Source: Elusimicrobiaceae bacterium
Lineage (GTDB): Bacteria > Elusimicrobiota > Elusimicrobia > Elusimicrobiales > Elusimicrobiaceae
DNA: 19,626 bases
Reading direction: 5' to 3'
Assembly (NCBI GenBank): GCA_024405075.1
Contig: JAKSPG010000006.1
Location: 1-19,626 of the forward strand
Position 1 is the stretch's first letter, and every line of letters starts with the position of its first letter. The notes under the pieces are model-generated. The model searched no databases. It was not told where the DNA came from and saw only the letters and a program-made list of their open reading frames with translations. The translations under genes were made by a program, and so were the position numbers. This document shows positions 1 through 7,677 of this stretch, piece by piece.

Positions 1-3000
1 GGCTTCGGTAAGCAGGTGGAAGGCATATAAAGAAGCATATGCGTTTGTTTGAGTGCCGGTGTCCCACAAGGCAAATCCGCCATCCGGTTGTTGCCGTGCC
101 TGTAATTTTTTGTGTGTTTCTTCAAACGCGTCCAGCGCCGCTCTTTTATCCCCTGTAGAGGCATAAAATACAATCGTGGGGAAGACTTGGCTTACAATTT
201 GCTCCGTACAACCGTGCGGGAATTTCTCCAGGTAACTGCCTAATCCCAAGGCCACTACCAGCGGATTAGGAGAAATAGCTATTTGCCGTTTGGAAAAAGG
301 CACATACAAGTTGCGTTTTTCAAACTGCTTAATGGTAAAGTTCCCTTTTCCGTTTCCCGTGTTGATACTCACGCGATAGGCACTGGCCGGGCGTACACTT
401 AACGTAATTTCACGTTTGGCGGTAATGTCCGATTCTGCCAGATCCGCTTCAAAAGTGATGTTGGCGTTTCCCAGTTGTTCCAAGGCTTTGATTTGGAAAG
501 AAACAGTCGCTTCTTTTTGGTACGGGATATTAGCGGTTTTGGGAGCGGGGTCCAGCACTTGTAAATTAGGGGAAGTTTTCACCCGGACATGTACATGCGG
601 ATCCCCTGTTTGCTCATACTGGTTTGACACTTTAGCAGAAACTTCAAACGTATCCCCCGGCGCAACGGCTACCGGGCCGCCGGCACTAATCACCAACGGT
701 GCTCGCACGAGGACTTCTTGCTGTGTGCTGGCAACTGTTTGGTTGGAAACAGCCACCGCCATAACGCGGATTTTACCGTTAAAATAATCCGGTACTTGGT
801 AGCTATAGGTTTTGGGGGTGGGGGAGGCCTCTAATATCCCCGACCAGAAAGCAACCGGTTTTTCCGATTTGCGTGCGAACGGATTGAGTCCCAGTGCGGC
901 CAGAGAGGCATCAAAGTCCTGGTCTCCTCCGATACCGTATACTTCCTTCAAAATGCGCGGATCGGCCATTACCAAATCCCACATTTGGTATGTCCGCACC
1001 CCTAAACGTTGTTTGGGGAAGAAATAAGACAACGGATTAGGTAATTTATAACGCGCTACTTGCAAGATGCCTTCATTGACTCCATACAGGATAATTTGCG
1101 ACGGCGTAGACGTGGCGTAAGTGATTTGCAACGTATCTGCCGGCTTTACCAAAGGCGGTGTTTTTAGTGTAATTTGCGCCATATGTTGTGAAGGGATTAC
1201 ATAGAAAGGAACCGTTGCGTAACTGTGTGGGTTAAGCAGAATTTCTTTTGAATCCATGGAACGCAGGAAAGAGACGTTCAGGTACGCACTGCCTACTAAA
1301 TCATCCGGCAACGTAATGCTTTGTACAGAACTGGTTGTATCGGTTTTAAACCATTTATAGGCATATACTTTTTCTTTTTCCACCGTAATGAGTCCAATCC
1401 CGGTATAAGGAGCCGTGATGTTAAAATGCAGCGTTTGCGCGCGGGAGACGGTATCTTTTTCCAGGTTGAGGCGTAATTCGGCACTTCTTTCCATGTTATA
1501 AGATATGTTGGCATTACCGGATACCGCGAACTCAATCCGCATGACCTTTTCATCCCCGCTGTTGTGTATTTCAAGTGCATACATACCGGGAGATTGGGTG
1601 GGGAGCGCGTAGGAGCTGCCTTCTTTTTTTAGTACAAACGGTTTCGTAGAAAGCGGTGTTTCCTGTAAGACGGATTGATAACGGGATGAATGGTTGGAAC
1701 GCGCCGGCACGGAAACATATTGCCGGCTGAACAGATGAGTCGTCGAGTCGGTAAGCCCTATGTGGTTTAAGTTGGGGGCCAGGGCGATGAAATCTACCGG
1801 TGAGCGTGCATGTTGTTGCAAGTAGGATAAGTCCGCCTGCGTCTTGTACCCCACCACGTACGGTTGAGAGGAAACCATCAGAGTATCTTGTGCTGATACA
1901 CTGTGTCCGCTTTCTTGCTCAAAGGCCTCTGCCCGCAATACTAATTTGTAGGTTCCCTTGTCGTATGAGGACAAATCAATGGGCTGTTCCACTTCTCCGA
2001 AATCGGAGGTGGTTAGCGATTCAAACGTCATGGTTTCCGTTTTAACGGTTCCCGGGCGCGATACAGGGTCGCGGAAAGTATAATCGGAGTACCGATCAAA
2101 AGTAAAAGAGGCGGGCTGTAACTGCACTTTGATATTTACCGGATTATTCACAGCCGGCGCGCCAAACAGGTTTTGTACATCTACTTTTGCTTTTAAGCCC
2201 TCAAGCGGTTGCCAGCCCTTGTTATGGGGGCTTTGCCAGGTGGCTTTTACCTTTAACTTATCTTCTTGAAATTCTTTGACCTCAAAAGAAGTACCCGAAA
2301 TATATTGTTTATCTTCGTGATAGACGCGGATTTGGTACTCCCCGGTGGCAGATGACGGCTCGGTGGTATACGTAAAATCGCTCAGCCCGGTAGCTGATAG
2401 CGACACTTTTTTATCAAAAACGGTTTTCCCGCGGGGGTCCTCAATGCGTAGTTGAATGGGCAACCCGGCGGTGGAAGACCAGCGTTTGTTTTTGGCTACC
2501 AAGGCAAAATGGATTTGTTCTCCGGGGCGGTAAATGCCTCGGTCCGTAAAAAGCAGTACATCTAAATTGTTTTGTTGTTGGTAAGCGTCTTCGCCATTGA
2601 CATTGAAGCGGTTGTAAATTACTTCCCGGTTGCTGTTGCCTACGGGAATAAAAGAATAATCTTCCCCTTTGGAAACAAGTAAGGCAACCGGTTCTTTTTC
2701 GGGGTTCATTTGAGAGGGTAACTCAAAATCAGTTACTCCCTGCTCATTGGTATAGCGGGTTTTCACGAGGGTTCCGTTGCGTGCTAACAGATCTACTTTC
2801 GCTTGTGCCAACGGTTGCTGCGAGGATAGTTCTAAGGCAAAAACCTTTAATCCTTTCTCCTCTTTTTTGTACATTAAACCAATGTCCGAAACTAAAATCA
2901 AACGTCGCTGGCTGGCTTCTTCGTGCTCATCGGATGCCTCCACGATAAATAAACCGCTACTGTTCTGTTTTAAATATTGACTTAAATCCAAGGTAAAGAA

Positions 3001-4524
3001 ATTGGGTTTCGTTTCGGTGTCTGCTAAAGGAATCGTTTTGCGGAATACTTCCGCGATGTCATATTCATTAAAAGACGAATACCCAAAACAACTATATTCT
3101 CCTTCGGTATCTGTCGTCTCATCGTTGTCATCGTAATAGTTTGTGTAATCAATGTACCCAAAGCAGGGTTTGCTGATGTCGCCTTTTATTTGGGAAACCA
3201 AGTGGTTGATATCCGCCCGGCGCACACGAGACACCTGTACCTGTACTTTATCAATTCCCTGTGAAACAAATTGTAAAAAGGGTTCTTTTTTCAGCGATAA
3301 AACAGAGCCGGATCCAACTATTTTTAAACGTTTGGGATATTTGGCTACAGGCAACACGAAGGCTTTGGATTGCTCGCTGATAAATTCGCCTTCCGAAGTG
3401 ATCCCGGGCAGAAATTCTACAAAAACATATCTATTTTGGTTGCGAGTTTTTAAATTCGTAGCAATTTGAAAGGAAGCGACGGAGCTGACGCCCGGGATAG
3501 CTTTTAACGTAATTTCGGTGGCTTTATCTAATTCCTTGCGTACGGCTTCCACCCGTTGGGCAGCCCAATTTTGCTTTTTGTTCAAGGGCAACAACCAAAT
3601 TTTCACTTTTTTGTCAGCCAGTAATTTTTGAGCATTTACTAAATCGGTAAACTCTGCAGCCAACGTATAGGGTTGCCCGATGCGAGCCGGCGGTAGGACT
3701 TTCACTTCTTTGAGGTTGAAGAACTTGCCGGCGGCTTCCAACGTGAGGTGAGATTTAGCCGCCATTTTTCCCCATTTAACCTGCAACGTAGCTTGCTGGT
3801 CCTGGTTCGTCAGTGCAATATTTTCGTACTTAACGTGAAGAACGCGCCCGTTTTTATCTAAACTTACTTGAGACGCAAGTGTTTTGTTGTCTAAGGTCAA
3901 CACCACGCCCTGGGTTACGTTAGGTTCTACCTCGTAATCAAAATGAATTTTGCCGCTAAGGGACAAGTGCTTTTTTTGTGTGCCGGGTAAGGAGAAAAAT
4001 TCATCAATAGTAACTTGGTTGGGCAACGTCGTGAAAACAACCTTTTTATTACTCAATTTGACATGAGAGGAAAACAGTTTGGGGGATATGTGTACCTCAT
4101 ATTTTTTAGCGGGTAACCAGGGAGTTTGCGGTTGAAAAGTCAGCGAATCTTGCGAAGGGCCCACCTGCCAGGTTCCACGCACTTGGGGCGTGATGCGTAT
4201 GAGGGAATTTAGCAACTGGCTGCTTTGTAATACCTCCTGGCGAAACAGGGGGGCTTTTTGTTGGGTAGTGGGGCGTTCAATTTCAATTTTTAGTTGCCCA
4301 AAAGCCAAGGTAGCACGTGGGTCGGAAGAGTTTTCGTATGCGGTATCATCTTCTGTTTGTTCCGAAGAAACAGTAGGGGCCTGCGCCGTTAGGCGTATTT
4401 TGTCCGGGTTCGTGTGGTAATGTCGCCAGGCAAAGCCACCGCCGACTAGCACAAGTAAAAGTGCTAAACAAAGTAGCCAATGTAATTTAATGTAATGCGT
4501 TACTGCGGATAAATTAATTTTCAT
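1..4524 (-). CDS. Bacterial alpha-2-macroglobulin family protein, 3' end beyond the window
   Basis: An uninterrupted reading frame runs from ATG at 4524 to the left edge (1508 residues); the C-terminus is outside. Residues about 15-33 form one hydrophobic segment after a short basic start. No lipobox cysteine is visible, so it should be an inner-membrane signal anchor with the rest periplasmic. The family hallmark DRGIYRPGE starts near residue 661. A later stretch (VPDYFNGKIRVMAVAVS) matches the domain before the thioester region. The thioester motif is intact: GCTEQ, with Cys1439 and Gln1442, followed by the start of the alpha/alpha toroid. Known role of the family: trapping of foreign proteases in the periplasm through bait cleavage and thioester attack. 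In many genomes the next gene is penicillin-binding protein PBP1c (pbpC); that position is outside this window. An AGAGGGA ribosome site lies 9 bases before the ATG. Confidence 0.93.
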   Translation of the reverse strand, partial: MKINLSAVTHYIKLHWLLCLALLLVLVGGGFAWRHYHTNPDKIRLTAQAPTVSSEQTEDDTAYENSSDPRATLAFGQLKIEIERPTTQQKAPLFRQEVLQSSQLLNSLIRITPQVRGTWQVGPSQDSLTFQPQTPWLPAKKYEVHISPKLFSSHVKLSNKKVVFTTLPNQVTIDEFFSLPGTQKKHLSLSGKIHFDYEVEPNVTQGVVLTLDNKTLASQVSLDKNGRVLHVKYENIALTNQDQQATLQVKWGKMAAKSHLTLEAAGKFFNLKEVKVLPPARIGQPYTLAAEFTDLVNAQKLLADKKVKIWLLPLNKKQNWAAQRVEAVRKELDKATEITLKAIPGVSSVASFQIATNLKTRNQNRYVFVEFLPGITSEGEFISEQSKAFVLPVAKYPKRLKIVGSGSVLSLKKEPFLQFVSQGIDKVQVQVSRVRRADINHLVSQIKGDISKPCFGYIDYTNYYDDNDETTDTEGEYSCFGYSSFNEYDIAEVFRKTIPLADTETKPNFFTLDLSQYLKQNSSGLFIVEASDEHEEASQRRLILVSDIGLMYKKEEKGLKVFALELSSQQPLAQAKVDLLARNGTLVKTRYTNEQGVTDFELPSQMNPEKEPVALLVSKGEDYSFIPVGNSNREVIYNRFNVNGEDAYQQQNNLDVLLFTDRGIYRPGEQIHFALVAKNKRWSSTAGLPIQLRIEDPRGKTVFDKKVSLSATGLSDFTYTTEPSSATGEYQIRVYHEDKQYISGTSFEVKEFQEDKLKVKATWQSPHNKGWQPLEGLKAKVDVQNLFGAPAVNNPVNIKVQLQPASFTFDRYSDYTFRDPVSRPGTVKTETMTFESLTTSDFGEVEQPIDLSSYDKGTYKLVLRAEAFEQESGHSVSAQDTLMVSSQPYVVGYKTQADLSYLQQHARSPVDFIALAPNLNHIGLTDSTTHLFSRQYVSVPARSNHSSRYQSVLQETPLSTKPFVLKKEGSSYALPTQSPGMYALEIHNSGDEKVMRIEFAVSGNANISYNMERSAELRLNLEKDTVSRAQTLHFNITAPYTGIGLITVEKEKVYAYKWFKTDTTSSVQSITLPDDLVGSAYLNVSFLRSMDSKEILLNPHSYATVPFYVIPSQHMAQITLKTPPLVKPADTLQITYATSTPSQIILYGVNEGILQVARYKLPNPLSYFFPKQRLGVRTYQMWDLVMADPRILKEVYGIGGDQDFDASLAALGLNPFARKSEKPVAFWSGILEASPTPKTYSYQVPDYFNGKIRVMAVAVSNQTVASTQQEVLVRAPLVISAGGPVAVAPGDTFEVSAKVSNQYEQTGDPHVHVRVKTSPNLQVLDPAPKTANIPYQKEATVSFQIKALEQLGNANITFEADLAESDITAKREITLSVRPASAYRVSINTGNGKGNFTIKQFEKRNLYVPFSKRQIAISPNPLVVALGLGSYLEKFPHGCTEQIVSQVFPTIVFYASTGDKRAALDAFEETHKKLQARQQPDGGFALWDTGTQTNAYASLYAFHLLTEA

Positions 4525-4559
4525 ACCCGTTGTTCCCTCTTATAAGTTATATTTTTCAC

Positions 4560-4565
4560 ATTATA
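4560..4565 (-). promoter_or_regulatory. Possible -10 box for the alpha-2-macroglobulin gene
   Basis: On the minus strand a perfect TATAAT lies about 35 bases before the start at 4524. I see no good -35 hexamer at the right distance (the bases there read GTACCG), so this is a weak promoter call. Confidence 0.3.
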
Positions 4566-4686
4566 TCAATTAATAAACCTGCCGGTACTTCCCTACAGGG
4601 CCTATATCGGATACGTCCCCGTTATGAAATTACTAGACCGAAAACAGCCCGGGAATGTACAACGGCACAACAGGACGGCTATAAAG

Positions 4687-4692
4687 TATAAT
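4687..4692 (+). promoter_or_regulatory. Probable -10 box for the methyltransferase gene
   Basis: A perfect TATAAT is followed after only 6 bases by the ATG at 4699. A poor -35 match (GGCACA, 4664-4669) sits 17 bases upstream. If this promoter is used, the transcript would begin at or next to the start codon, giving a leaderless mRNA. No Shine-Dalgarno sequence is present in front of 4699. Confidence 0.45.
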
Positions 4693-4698
4693 ATCGCT

Positions 4699-5427
4699 AT
4701 GGAAAACCCATATACAAACGGCTCTTATTTGGTGCGTAACCCTTCCTGGCACAGCGAAGATGCACCGTGGAAATTAGCGCACATTTTGCGTGCGTTAAAA
4801 AAGGCACACGTGCCTGCGTTTTCCACCGTGTTGGATGCCGGATGCGGCAGTGGCGCGGTTATCAAAGCGTGGGCCGCGCAAAACCCGCACCTGAAATTTA
4901 CCGGGTGGGATATTTCGCCCCAAGCGCACGCGCTGGCCGTGCAAGAAGTTCCGCCTCACGTGCATTTTGTGCAGGGCGAAAATTTCCCGTCCGGGCGATT
5001 TGATTTGGCTTTAGCCGTGGATGTTATAGAACACGTAGAAAACCCCGCCGACTGGCTTACCCGGTTGTCCGCGTGTGCGTCTGTGTTGGTGTTGCACGTA
5101 CCGTTGGATTTGTCACTTCGCTCGTGGCTAAATCCGGACTTGTTGGAAAAAGAACGTCAAAGCGTCGGGCATATTCACTTTTTTACCGCGCGGAGTCTCA
5201 AAAAGTTTTTGCGCGAACAGCAATGCAAAGTTATTTGCGCCCACTATACCAACAAATATGTGGAACGGCCGCCTAAACTCATGTGTTTGAAAAGCCGCCT
5301 GGGTATGGCAATTCGTCAACTGGTGCACTATCTGCTGCCGCGCGCGTGGGCGGCGTATGTAGTAGGTGGATACAGCTTAATGGTAGTGGCGCAACCTATC
5401 CGCGGTACAGACTGCGCAGGAGTTTGA
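4699..5427 (+). CDS. Class I SAM-dependent methyltransferase, substrate unknown
   Basis: A 242-residue protein with a Rossmann-type methyltransferase fold. Motif I (VLDAGCGSG, residues 44-52) binds SAM, the acidic end of strand 2 is D71, and DLALAVDVIEHVENP (102-116) covers the strand 4 motif typical of UbiE/Coq3-like enzymes. The substrate cannot be read from the sequence; small molecules or glycan and lipid intermediates are possible. The frame stays open back to another ATG at 4624, but the extra 25 residues look unlike a protein and contain a TATAAT promoter box, so I prefer 4699, where the conserved-looking MENPYTNGSYL begins. The 3' end overlaps the convergent endonuclease IV gene by 32 bases, with no terminator visible between them. 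Confidence 0.88.
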   Translation: MENPYTNGSYLVRNPSWHSEDAPWKLAHILRALKKAHVPAFSTVLDAGCGSGAVIKAWAAQNPHLKFTGWDISPQAHALAVQEVPPHVHFVQGENFPSGRFDLALAVDVIEHVENPADWLTRLSACASVLVLHVPLDLSLRSWLNPDLLEKERQSVGHIHFFTARSLKKFLREQQCKVICAHYTNKYVERPPKLMCLKSRLGMAIRQLVHYLLPRAWAAYVVGGYSLMVVAQPIRGTDCAGV

Positions 5428-6226
5428 TTTCTTTGGCGTAGCCGTCCAAATCGTTGGGTGTTTCCAAACAGAAAGGTAAGTTTTTTAATGCCGGGTGGTT
5501 GATGACGGCGGACAACGTATCCGTGCCGATTGTTCCGCCGCCAATCACGGCGTGGCGGTCTTTATGCGCGCCGAGAGGATTTAAACTGTCGTTTAAGTGC
5601 ACGGCTTTGAGTAGCGGCAGGCCGACTTGTTTATCAAAGTCGTTTAACACGTCGTCCAAACGGGTTAAGTCGTATCCGGCGTCGCTGACGTGGCAGGTGT
5701 CCATACAAACACCCATTTTTTCACTCCGTTTTACCCCATCTAAAATTCTTTTCAGTTCGTCAAAACTGCGGCCGATTTCACTGCCTTTGCCGGACATGGT
5801 TTCCAATAGTACCATGGTGGTTTGGCTAGCGGTTAAAATCTCATTTAATAAATCAATGATAAATTGGGTACCGACTTCCACCCCTTGCCCGACGTGACTG
5901 CCCGGGTGAAAATTATACAGATTACCGGGTACATATTCCATACGTTGCAGATCATCCTGCATGGTTAGCAAAGCAAATTCACGCGTTTTGGGGTCGGCCG
6001 AGGCCGGGTTAAGTGTGTAAGGTGCGTGGGCGATAATCGGCGCGAAGTGATGTTTTTTCAGTAGCGCGCACAAAGCGGCGGCGTCTTGCGGGTCAATGGC
6101 TTTGGCTTTGCTGCCGCGCGGATTACGGGTAAAAAATTGAAACGTATTCGCACCGATAGCAAGTGCCGTTTGCCCCATGGCTTCAAATCCGTCCGAAGAA
6201 GATAGATGACACCCAATATGTAACAT
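5396..6226 (-). CDS. nfo: Deoxyribonuclease IV (endonuclease IV, AP endonuclease)
   Basis: A 276-residue TIM-barrel zinc enzyme that cuts the DNA backbone 5' of abasic sites in base-excision repair; length is usual for the family. Motifs are nearly complete: HIGCHLSSSDG at the N-terminus, FQFFTRNPRG, AHAPYTLN, NFHPGSHVG, MDTCHVSDAGYD, HLNDS and HKDRHAVIGGGTIG. By comparison with the E. coli enzyme, the trinuclear zinc ligands are H67, H107, E142, D176, H179, H210, D223, H225 and E255, all present. It starts 1 base after the stop of the threonine aldolase gene, so the two are almost certainly co-transcribed, although their functions are unrelated. Confidence 0.97.
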   Translation of the reverse strand: MLHIGCHLSSSDGFEAMGQTALAIGANTFQFFTRNPRGSKAKAIDPQDAAALCALLKKHHFAPIIAHAPYTLNPASADPKTREFALLTMQDDLQRMEYVPGNLYNFHPGSHVGQGVEVGTQFIIDLLNEILTASQTTMVLLETMSGKGSEIGRSFDELKRILDGVKRSEKMGVCMDTCHVSDAGYDLTRLDDVLNDFDKQVGLPLLKAVHLNDSLNPLGAHKDRHAVIGGGTIGTDTLSAVINHPALKNLPFCLETPNDLDGYAKEIKLLRSLYRG

Positions 6227-6227
6227 A

Positions 6228-7271
6228 TTATTTTCCGCTCAAGCGTTGCAGGTCGGCCGCCAGCTGTTCAACATCTTCTTTGCGTGTGGCCCAGCTGGTG
6301 CAGATGCGTATGGCCGTTTTATCTTTTCCAACGGGCTCAATGTGGGAAAACACATACTGCTGTTCCAACTTTTTTAACAGGGTGTTGGGCACAATGGGGA
6401 ACTGTTGATTGGTGGGGGAGTCGCACAAGAAATCAAATCCGGCTTGCCGGCACGCCTGGCGGACAAGAGCAGCCATGTTGTTGGCGTGTTCGGCCAGTTG
6501 CAGGTATAAATTGTCCGTAAATAAAGTCAAAAACTGGATGCCTAAGATGCGTCCTTTGGCCAGTAAAGCTCCGCGTTGTTTCATAAAATAGCGGAAGTCC
6601 TTTTGCAATTTGGGATTGACGATTACCACCGCTTCGCCCAGCAAAGTACCCAGTTTGGTGCCACCGATGTAAAAAGCGTCGCAACAGCGAGCGAGTTGCG
6701 GTAGCGTTAGGTCGTTGCCGGGGGCGGTTAACCCATAGCCCAGGCGGGCTCCGTCTATAAAGAGATATAAGTTGTTTTCGTCACACGCGCGGCGGATGTC
6801 CAAGAGTTCTTGCTTGGAATAGAGCGTTCCCAATTCGGTAGGAAACGAAAGATATACCACTTTGGGTTGTGGGGCGAACTCCGGGTTGTCGTCCTGCCAG
6901 TGGGCCTGGCAAAGGCGGTCAATTTGCGTGGCGGTTATTTTGCCCTCGCTATTGGGGGCGGTTACCACACGGTGGCCGGTTGTCTCAATAGCGCCCGTTT
7001 CGTGCACGTTGATGTGGCCGGAGTCGGCCGATATGACCGACTGGTATGGGCGCAACAAGGCGGCCAACACGGTTAAATTGGTTTGAGTGCCTCCGCTAAG
7101 CAAATGGACGGCCGCTTGCGGAGTTTGGCATTGTTGTTTGATCAGCTCGGCCGCCTGCAAACTGTACGGGTCCAACCCGTAACCGGGCAGTTGTTCCAAA
7201 TTGGTCTGTGCCAATTTTTCCAAAATAAGCGGATGCGCGCCTTCGCTGTAATCGCAATTAAAACGAATCAT
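6228..7271 (-). CDS. ltaE: Low-specificity L-threonine aldolase (PLP-dependent)
   Basis: A 347-residue fold-type I PLP enzyme of the beta-eliminating lyase/threonine aldolase family. It splits L-threonine or L-allo-threonine into glycine and acetaldehyde in the cytoplasm. Visible features are the N-terminal FNCDYSEGAHP, the cofactor phosphate loop GGTQTN (60-65), the ring-stacking H86 in SGHINVHETGA, FIDGARLG (171-178) with the cofactor-binding D173, and the Schiff-base lysine K206 in GGTKLG. Many relatives have GTKNG here; the Leu is a small variation. It is the first gene of a two-gene unit with endonuclease IV. There is no Shine-Dalgarno in front of the ATG; a TACAAT box lies 7 bases upstream, so the mRNA may be leaderless. 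Relatives acting on other beta-hydroxy amino acids cannot be excluded. Confidence 0.93.
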   Translation of the reverse strand: MIRFNCDYSEGAHPLILEKLAQTNLEQLPGYGLDPYSLQAAELIKQQCQTPQAAVHLLSGGTQTNLTVLAALLRPYQSVISADSGHINVHETGAIETTGHRVVTAPNSEGKITATQIDRLCQAHWQDDNPEFAPQPKVVYLSFPTELGTLYSKQELLDIRRACDENNLYLFIDGARLGYGLTAPGNDLTLPQLARCCDAFYIGGTKLGTLLGEAVVIVNPKLQKDFRYFMKQRGALLAKGRILGIQFLTLFTDNLYLQLAEHANNMAALVRQACRQAGFDFLCDSPTNQQFPIVPNTLLKKLEQQYVFSHIEPVGKDKTAIRICTSWATRKEDVEQLAADLQRLSGK

Positions 7272-7278
7272 ATTTGTT

Positions 7279-7284
7279 ATTGTA
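7279..7284 (-). promoter_or_regulatory. Possible -10 box for ltaE-nfo
   Basis: TACAAT on the minus strand ends 7 bases before the ltaE ATG. The -35 region is poor (TTTATT or CTTTAT depending on spacing). If real, transcription would start at or beside the start codon. Confidence 0.3.
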
Positions 7285-7307
7285 CTTTTTTTTACAATTA
7301 AATAAAG

Positions 7308-7323
7308 GATTTTTTAAAAAATC
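7308..7323. repeat. Perfect 16-bp AT-rich palindrome
   Basis: GATTTTTTAAAAAATC is a perfect inverted repeat located about 24-40 bases upstream of the putative ltaE -10 box. It could be an operator, an UP-element-like A/T tract, or chance in AT-rich DNA. About 170 bases to its right (to 7491) I see no other feature; open frames on both strands there are short and unconvincing. Confidence 0.3.
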
Positions 7324-7491
7324 TGCACGTACCGGTAGCGAAAAAACAAAAGGGCTTAACATCGTTTTCCTTTTTGCCACGAGCTGCTCGCACTTGTGGT
7401 GGGAAAGTGAAGGGCGTTTGAGGAGTCGTTTGCCGGCAAGGGAAGGCAATTTGGGACAGTTTTTAGTATATTTTTCAGCTGGCCCGATTGC

Positions 7492-7521
7492 TTGGAAAGC
7501 CTACTATATATTTACTATAAT
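7492..7521 (+). promoter_or_regulatory. Sigma-70-type promoter of the sugar-nucleotide operon
   Basis: TTGGAA (7492-7497), an 18-base spacer and a perfect TATAAT (7516-7521). The predicted start of transcription is about 7528, roughly 150 bases before the first gene, leaving room for the structured leader described next. This is the best promoter in the left half of the window. Confidence 0.6.
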
Positions 7522-7527
7522 ATAGAA

Positions 7528-7645
7528 GGAAGACGCTGCCGCATTTGCGGACTAACCGGGGCAGTTCTGTTTTGGAGTAAAAATAGGCAGGATTTGCCAT
7601 GAATTAGCGTAAAAGCCACCGGTTAAACCGGTACTTATTTTTTTT
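7528..7645 (+). ncRNA. Structured operon leader, candidate attenuator or riboswitch
   Basis: Between the promoter and the first sugar gene lies about 118 bases of dense complementarity. ACGCT (7533-7537) pairs with AGCGT (7606-7610) and would close the domain. Inside, CCGC/GCGG (7539-7542 with 7547-7550) and GGCA/TGCC (7586-7589 with 7595-7598) form hairpins. CTGCC (7536-7540) could pair with either of two GGCAG copies (7560-7564 or 7586-7590), so alternative folds exist. TAACCGG (7553-7559) is exactly complementary to CCGGTTA (7619-7625), the 5' arm of the terminator-like hairpin that follows. That is the arrangement of an antiterminator. I do not recognise the class; the ligand or factor is unknown. 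Confidence 0.5.
7618..7645 (+). terminator. Terminator-like hairpin inside the operon leader
   Basis: ACCGGTT (7618-7624) and AACCGGT (7626-7632) form an inverted repeat; the realistic stem is ACCGG/CCGGT with a 5-base loop. Five bases later comes a run of 8 T (7638-7645). The 5-base gap to the T run makes it a weaker than ideal intrinsic terminator. It sits 33 bases before the first ATG, so termination here would switch off the whole operon. Confidence 0.5.
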
Positions 7646-7677
7646 ACTATTTAAACATCATCCGTAAAGAGGAAAAC

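Noticed and set aside
416..3469. Several plus-strand ORFs of 60-123 codons in the first 4.5 kb
   Set aside because: They are antisense shadows of the continuous alpha-2-macroglobulin frame.
4624..4698. Longer methyltransferase start at 4624
   Set aside because: The added 25 residues look non-coding, contain a TATAAT box, and the family-like N-terminus begins at 4699.
7258..7525. Short ORFs on both strands in the ltaE-uxs intergenic region (63 and 83 codons)
   Set aside because: They overlap each other, the start of ltaE and the operon promoter, and read as low-quality protein.
7530..7610. Partial resemblance to the 3' half of the c-di-GMP-I (GEMM) riboswitch (GACGC, GCC hairpin GG, CTAA, TAGG, TTGCC, ATG in order)
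   Set aside because: The essential 5' half with its GGGCAAACC-like segment and tetraloop hairpin is absent, because the predicted transcript starts only just upstream, and the closing stem differs.
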